From positions 54,711,563-54,775,562 of the forward strand of contig JARCOQ010000005.1 in the NCBI GenBank assembly GCA_029207755.1: a stretch of 64,000 nucleotides of DNA, in the 5' to 3' direction. The notes under the pieces were generated by a model, which saw nothing but the letters and a program-made list of their open reading frames with translations, ran no database searches and had not been told where the DNA came from. This document shows positions 60,239-64,000 of the stretch, piece by piece. Position 1 is the first letter of the stretch; the number at the start of each line of letters is the position of its first letter. The stretch is from Chamaea fasciata. Its lineage: Eukaryota; Chordata; Aves; Passeriformes; Sylviidae. The position numbers were made by a program, and so were the translations under genes.

Positions 60239-61545
60239 GTAAGTACTTGAAAAGCAACCAGAACTTCCCTTTCAGCAGAAGGGAAGATACTAAGGGTCTC
60301 CTATTAAAAAACTCCTTTGATTAGAGCTGTGCAAAAACTTCTTTTTCTGGTTCATTGGTTAAGCCAAAAAAATAAATCATTTCAAGTCATCCTGAAACAG
60401 CAGTGTCAGCAAAGTGGGAAGCTAAGAAAAAAGCTGGTTTAGTTTTGTGCATATGCAAATATTTTTAAAACAAAAACAATATGAAATTTAAAGAAATATT
60501 GCTGCATAAGGGCAATCAAATCTACAGTTTCTCATGTTAAAAGAAAAATTTTCTCTACCAGTACTCTCAGCAGTATTGACACAAATTTGTGAAAGGACTC
60601 TGAGACCTTAAATATATTTTCAGGAAGAAAAGAGTTTTCAAAATTAAAAATTCTCTCAGCCCTTTGCCAGATCTCTTAACTTAGACATGAATAAGTTTGC
60701 ATGCTTACTGAGCTTGGTAAGATACACAGTCGTGCTCACAAGTCATCTATTTAAATTTCTGCCTGACTGCTACAGCTCTAATTCACCCCAGCACAAAGTA
60801 TTGGGCTGTTTGCCACCAGTTCTGTATGTGAGAATTTCGCATACTGAAAAATACCCAGACATATAGTCAAAGGTAAAGGCAAGTAAGCAGCACTTGCCCA
60901 CGTCAAATTTGTGAACAAAGGAGTCGTGTTGAGTCCTCATTCCTTGTCCTGGATTGCCAGAGAGATGAGGTGAGACCTTTTCCTGTTCACTTCTGCACTG
61001 CTGCTCGTGTGCAGGCAAAGCTTGGGAGCCATGGAGAATCTGACGCTGTTGTTTAAATGCTGTACTTCAAAAATGTCCTCAGTTCTGAGGGGTTTTTAGG
61101 GATTTTAAACTGAAGAACACAATCTGAAGGAAATAGATTTCACACACCCCCACACACACTTTCTGTTGTGCTACTATTGTTCTCTTGGTAGTAGAATGCC
61201 TAGCTGCTCTTACATAGTCTCGAGTCTAAACTCAAAATTGTTGGGAGTTCACTCCCCAGCTGGATTTTAACACCTCATGACATTAACCCTGCCCACCTAT
61301 CACTAATGTTATAGGAATAAATCACAATGTAATGAGGCACGGTGCAGTGTTGGAGAGGAGATGTACTTCCACTCACCCTCATGGGCTCATTCCCAGTGCG
61401 CTCTCAGAGCTGGATTTCTTTCACCTCACTCCTGCTATCTAAAGGTTGTGCATTTAGTCAAACCAATGTATCTAGACAGCAACCCAAACAACAAATACCA
61501 AGATTTTTCTGATGGCATAAACCTAGCCTTTGTTACCCCCCACAG
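60239..61545 (+). other. ITPR2: ITPR2 intron E12-E13
   Basis: 1,307 bases, GT-AG, acceptor TTACCCCCCACAG. It contains a short CACA/CCCC stretch near 61.14 kb and nothing else recognised. Confidence 0.92.
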
Positions 61546-61710
61546 CTCTGTAACAAAATTGTGTTCCTGGTGAGCTTTGTTGGGAACCGGGGGACTTTCA
61601 CCCGTGGCTACAGAGCGGTCATCATGGACATGGCTTTTCTCTACCACGTGGCCTATGTCCTGGTCTGCATGCTGGGCCTCTGCGTGCACGAGTTCTTCTA
61701 CAGCTTCCTG
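61546..61710 (+). CDS. ITPR2: ITPR2 exon E13 (channel domain, conserved NRGTFTRGY block)
   Basis: 165 bases, 55 codons, phase 0 at both ends, donor CTG|GTAAGT. The peptide is LCNKIVFLVSFVGNRGTFTR, GYRAVIMDMAFLYHVAYVLV, CMLGLCVHEFFYSFL. FVGNRGTFTRGYRA is one of the most conserved blocks in the family, and FLYHVAYVLVCMLGLCVHEF is a membrane helix. The codon at 61681-61683 is TGC (Cys) where I recall Phe in type 1 and 2 (GLFVHEFF). MDMAFLYH separates type 2 from type 1 (LDVEFLYH). Confidence 0.97.
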
Positions 61711-63786
61711 GTAAGTACGTGCTGCTGTGGAGGGGAAAACTTTGCAAAAATAGAAAATACCGTTACCCATGCAGCTGTCTTCAATTTCTTCCTGACAATC
61801 AAGCCAAATCGTGTATTTTTAGCATGCCGTTGTGTTGCTGCCCCTTAGGAGCTGCTGTTTTTATTAGAACCTGTTTCTGTTAGGACTTATTTTATCTGTT
61901 TTAGAGCTGGAAGTGTGCTCCTTTCTTCTCAGACAATCATCACCCAGCCCACTCCTTCCCAGCTTCCTCCATATTCTGTGTCCGCCCTTTCCGTAACTTC
62001 TGTCAGTCCTAACATTTCGGGGGCAGTTGTCCAGGGGTGTGTGCATCATACCTGTACCAAGGGATCCCATTCCTCTTCCCCAATACACTTTCAACAAATT
62101 ACTTGGGAAATGGGGATGGCATGCCTCTGGTGCAGCAGGAAGATTCATCACTTGAAATGTATCCCACTTCATTTTCTTTTGTTGCCATTACCCAGATGGA
62201 ATGCCTTTTAATAACGTGGTACAGGTGCAGTGAAAATGAATCACACAAAATTATGCTAAACTCCACTTACTGTTCCCTTCATGCTGAGTAGCAGTAAGAG
62301 GTGTTTCACTGCTCTTGTTTGCTAAACCTTTTTCTCTATAGTGGAACATATGAAACTTGTAGGGAGACTGACTAAATTGTGGTCATTTACACGGGTTCAC
62401 TTTCCTGTTGTATTTTTTCCTCAGCTTCCTCAATAGTGGTGAACTCCCAGCATTTCAAAGATGTGTTAAGCACACTAAAATTTTCAGAGGTTCAGTGCTA
62501 ACTCAGGTAGAGCTCCTGTTGAAGTCAGACTTTCCAGATTTTGACATTAAAGTCTGCTTCAAAGTTTGGGCAGATTTCAAAGGAGCCAAGATTGTGGCTG
62601 TAGCTGCAGGACCCTCTTCAAATGGATGTAACTCTCCTACTTAAAAAATGCACAAATTATCTGCTGTTCCTTCAATGAGTTAGGTGGTCTGTATCTTAAA
62701 ATACTTCGCAAAGTGTCAAGCAGCTTAAGAAACATTTCATGCGCTTACTTTTTTTTCAGTGTCTGCTATTGACCAATGTCCATGATTCATGGCCTTTATC
62801 CACGTACCCAGGTTGTTTCCAGCTGTTCACTTAGTAGTGGATGTAGTCTAAGCTCTAATACTTGTTCATAACTGTCTCCCTTCTTTCTTCCTTTAGTATT
62901 AATCCTTTCACAAGGCTGTGGATTTGAGATCTTATAAATTGTGGCTAGTACCTTCTTCTGAGGAGCATTTTGATAAATCATAGTGTGTCGCTTTATATCT
63001 GTAATCTGAGTGTTTTAAAGTAGAAATACATGCATTATAGATAAGGTCCAAAGCATTATAGAACATCAAGAAAATTGTAAGAGAAAAAAAAAAGTTAATA
63101 ATTCTTGTAAAGCTCCTGTCACATTTAATTGCTGGTTAAGGCTTTTGACATTTAAAGCAATATTATCTTAATATATACTTTTCTTTAAAGTTAAATACCA
63201 GGAAATCAGATAGTGCAGGGTGGAGAAGAATAGAACTTTCTAGTCTTATACAAACAGTGCCATGAATTTAACTTTGTCCTAAAAAGAGGCGGCCCCAGTC
63301 CTTGTCCATGTGACATTTACATGATGCCATGAGCTCAAAGAAAGTTTACAAATATGTAATTACATGTATGAGTGCATTTTTGAGTTGCAGCATGTGCATG
63401 TTTGTCAGATGAGAGATAACATGAAAAATTACTTTGTAGATATAGATCCATAGTACAAAGACACTTCTTAAATTTTAATCTAGCCTGGTTTTAAACACGG
63501 GGAAGCAATGGATCTTGTTGGTAGGTGTTGTAGCCTCTGAATCAGGCTCAAATATACTTTGTGGCTTTGGATTTCGCTATAATTAATTTTAAAATTTAAA
63601 TTTCTGTCCTAGATTTCTTCCTCCATAAACGTGCCCAGCTCCCACTGAAAGCAATGGGAGTTTATGAAGCTGAGAATGTAGAACATGGCTCGATGCATGT
63701 TTCCATAGTTCAGATTGTTTTCCTATGTAGCATCTATATATTGCCTCATTTGTATTCATTTTTCCTCTACTCTCTGCCTTCCCCAG
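61711..63786 (+). other. ITPR2: ITPR2 intron E13-E14
   Basis: 2,076 bases, GT-AG, acceptor CTTCCCCAG. AT-rich; no repeat element was recognised. Confidence 0.92.
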
Positions 63787-63982
63787 CTGTTTGATCTGGT
63801 GTACAGGGAGGAGACATTGCTAAATGTGATAAAAAGTGTTACCCGGAATGGCCGTTCAATTATCCTCACTGCAGTGCTAGCACTCATCCTGGTTTATCTC
63901 TTCTCCATCATTGGCTTCCTCTTCCTGAAAGATGACTTTATCATGGAGGTTGACAGGTTGAAAATCAGGAACCCTGCTGCAG
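63787..63982 (+). CDS. ITPR2: ITPR2 exon E14 (helix linker and fifth core helix, before pore loop)
   Basis: 196 bases: 65 codons plus one base, donor GCAG|GTATTG. The peptide is [85 protein letters not shown] is the linker to the pore-lining half, and [20 protein letters not shown] the helix before the pore. MEVDRLK is type 2-like. The lumenal loop that follows is variable between types. The pore filter, last helix and C-terminal tail are encoded beyond the window; the intron begins at 63983. Confidence 0.97.
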
Positions 63983-64000
63983 GTATTGTTTCTTATATTA
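63983..64000 (+). other. ITPR2: Start of next ITPR2 intron (cut by window end)
   Basis: GTATTGTTTCTTATATTA is the first 18 bases after the E14 donor. Confidence 0.85.

Larger units (their letters stand above)
20236..63982 (+). other. ITPR2: ITPR2 gene, partial: 14 internal coding exons (gene-level entry)
   Basis: This is a partial inositol 1,4,5-trisphosphate receptor type 2 gene, encoding the IP3-gated calcium release channel of the endoplasmic reticulum, which works as a tetramer. Fourteen exons, each bounded by AG and GT (one GC) splice sites, join without a frame break into 743 codons plus one base. By recall of the paralogues, the deduced protein fits type 2 best: [41 protein letters not shown] and GLGPTLILLGAAN are type 2-like, whereas type 1 has a KGVRGG segment after FYPF and type 3 an EGASTG segment. 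Taking the type 2 GLGLLG motif as about residue 1,969, the span is about residues 1,690-2,435 of about 2,700. Neither the start codon and IP3-binding core nor the pore loop and C-terminus are in the window. There is no sign of a pseudogene: no stops or frameshifts, and introns are retained. Confidence 0.96.

Noticed and set aside
1..64000. CRISPR arrays, tRNA or rRNA genes, bacterial operons, DNA transposons
   Set aside because: No regularly spaced repeats, cloverleaf-type A/B boxes, rRNA blocks or terminal-inverted-repeat transposons were seen by eye on either strand.

Overview
The window reads as ordinary vertebrate genomic DNA, almost certainly from a bird. Coding density is very low, long AT-rich introns carry GT-AG splice sites, and the only clear interspersed repeats are CR1 retroposons, several with the typical avian 3' ends (a 'gatctttaaggtccctccca' type block followed by ATTCTRTG-like octamers). 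No bacterial, phage, CRISPR or operon structure is present. 

One gene is supported: the 3'-middle part of the inositol 1,4,5-trisphosphate receptor type 2 gene, ITPR2, on the + strand. Fourteen consecutive coding exons lie between 20236 and 63982. They join in phase into 743 codons plus one base (about residues 1,690-2,435 of a protein of about 2,700). They cover the end of the long cytoplasmic regulatory region, the RIH-associated domain with the GLGLLG ATP-site motif, the segment leading to the membrane, and the first part of the pore domain. The window ends just after the helix before the pore loop; the selectivity filter, last helix and C-terminal tail lie beyond base 64000. 

Layout: 1-20235 is the tail of a large intron whose 5' end is outside the window; I found no exon in it. 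20236-33590 holds exons E1-E8, fairly clustered. 33591-51962 is one 18.4 kb intron. 51963-63982 holds E9-E14, including the membrane-spanning exons. Repeats comprise CR1 fragments in both orientations, three very long homopolymer A/T tracts, short tandem duplications and simple repeats. A compact CpG-rich islet lies at about 59.40-59.70 kb, a few hundred bases upstream of E12. 

I did not find a new multi-gene system. The points worth checking are a GC-AG intron after E11, tandem acceptors at E2, three cysteine codons at positions where I recall Arg or Phe in mammalian ITPR2, the intronic CpG islet, a 13-bp perfect hairpin at 34.1 kb, and a TATA/CTCF-like cluster at 17.1 kb. Comparisons with mammalian ITPR1/2/3 are from memory, not from an alignment that was run.
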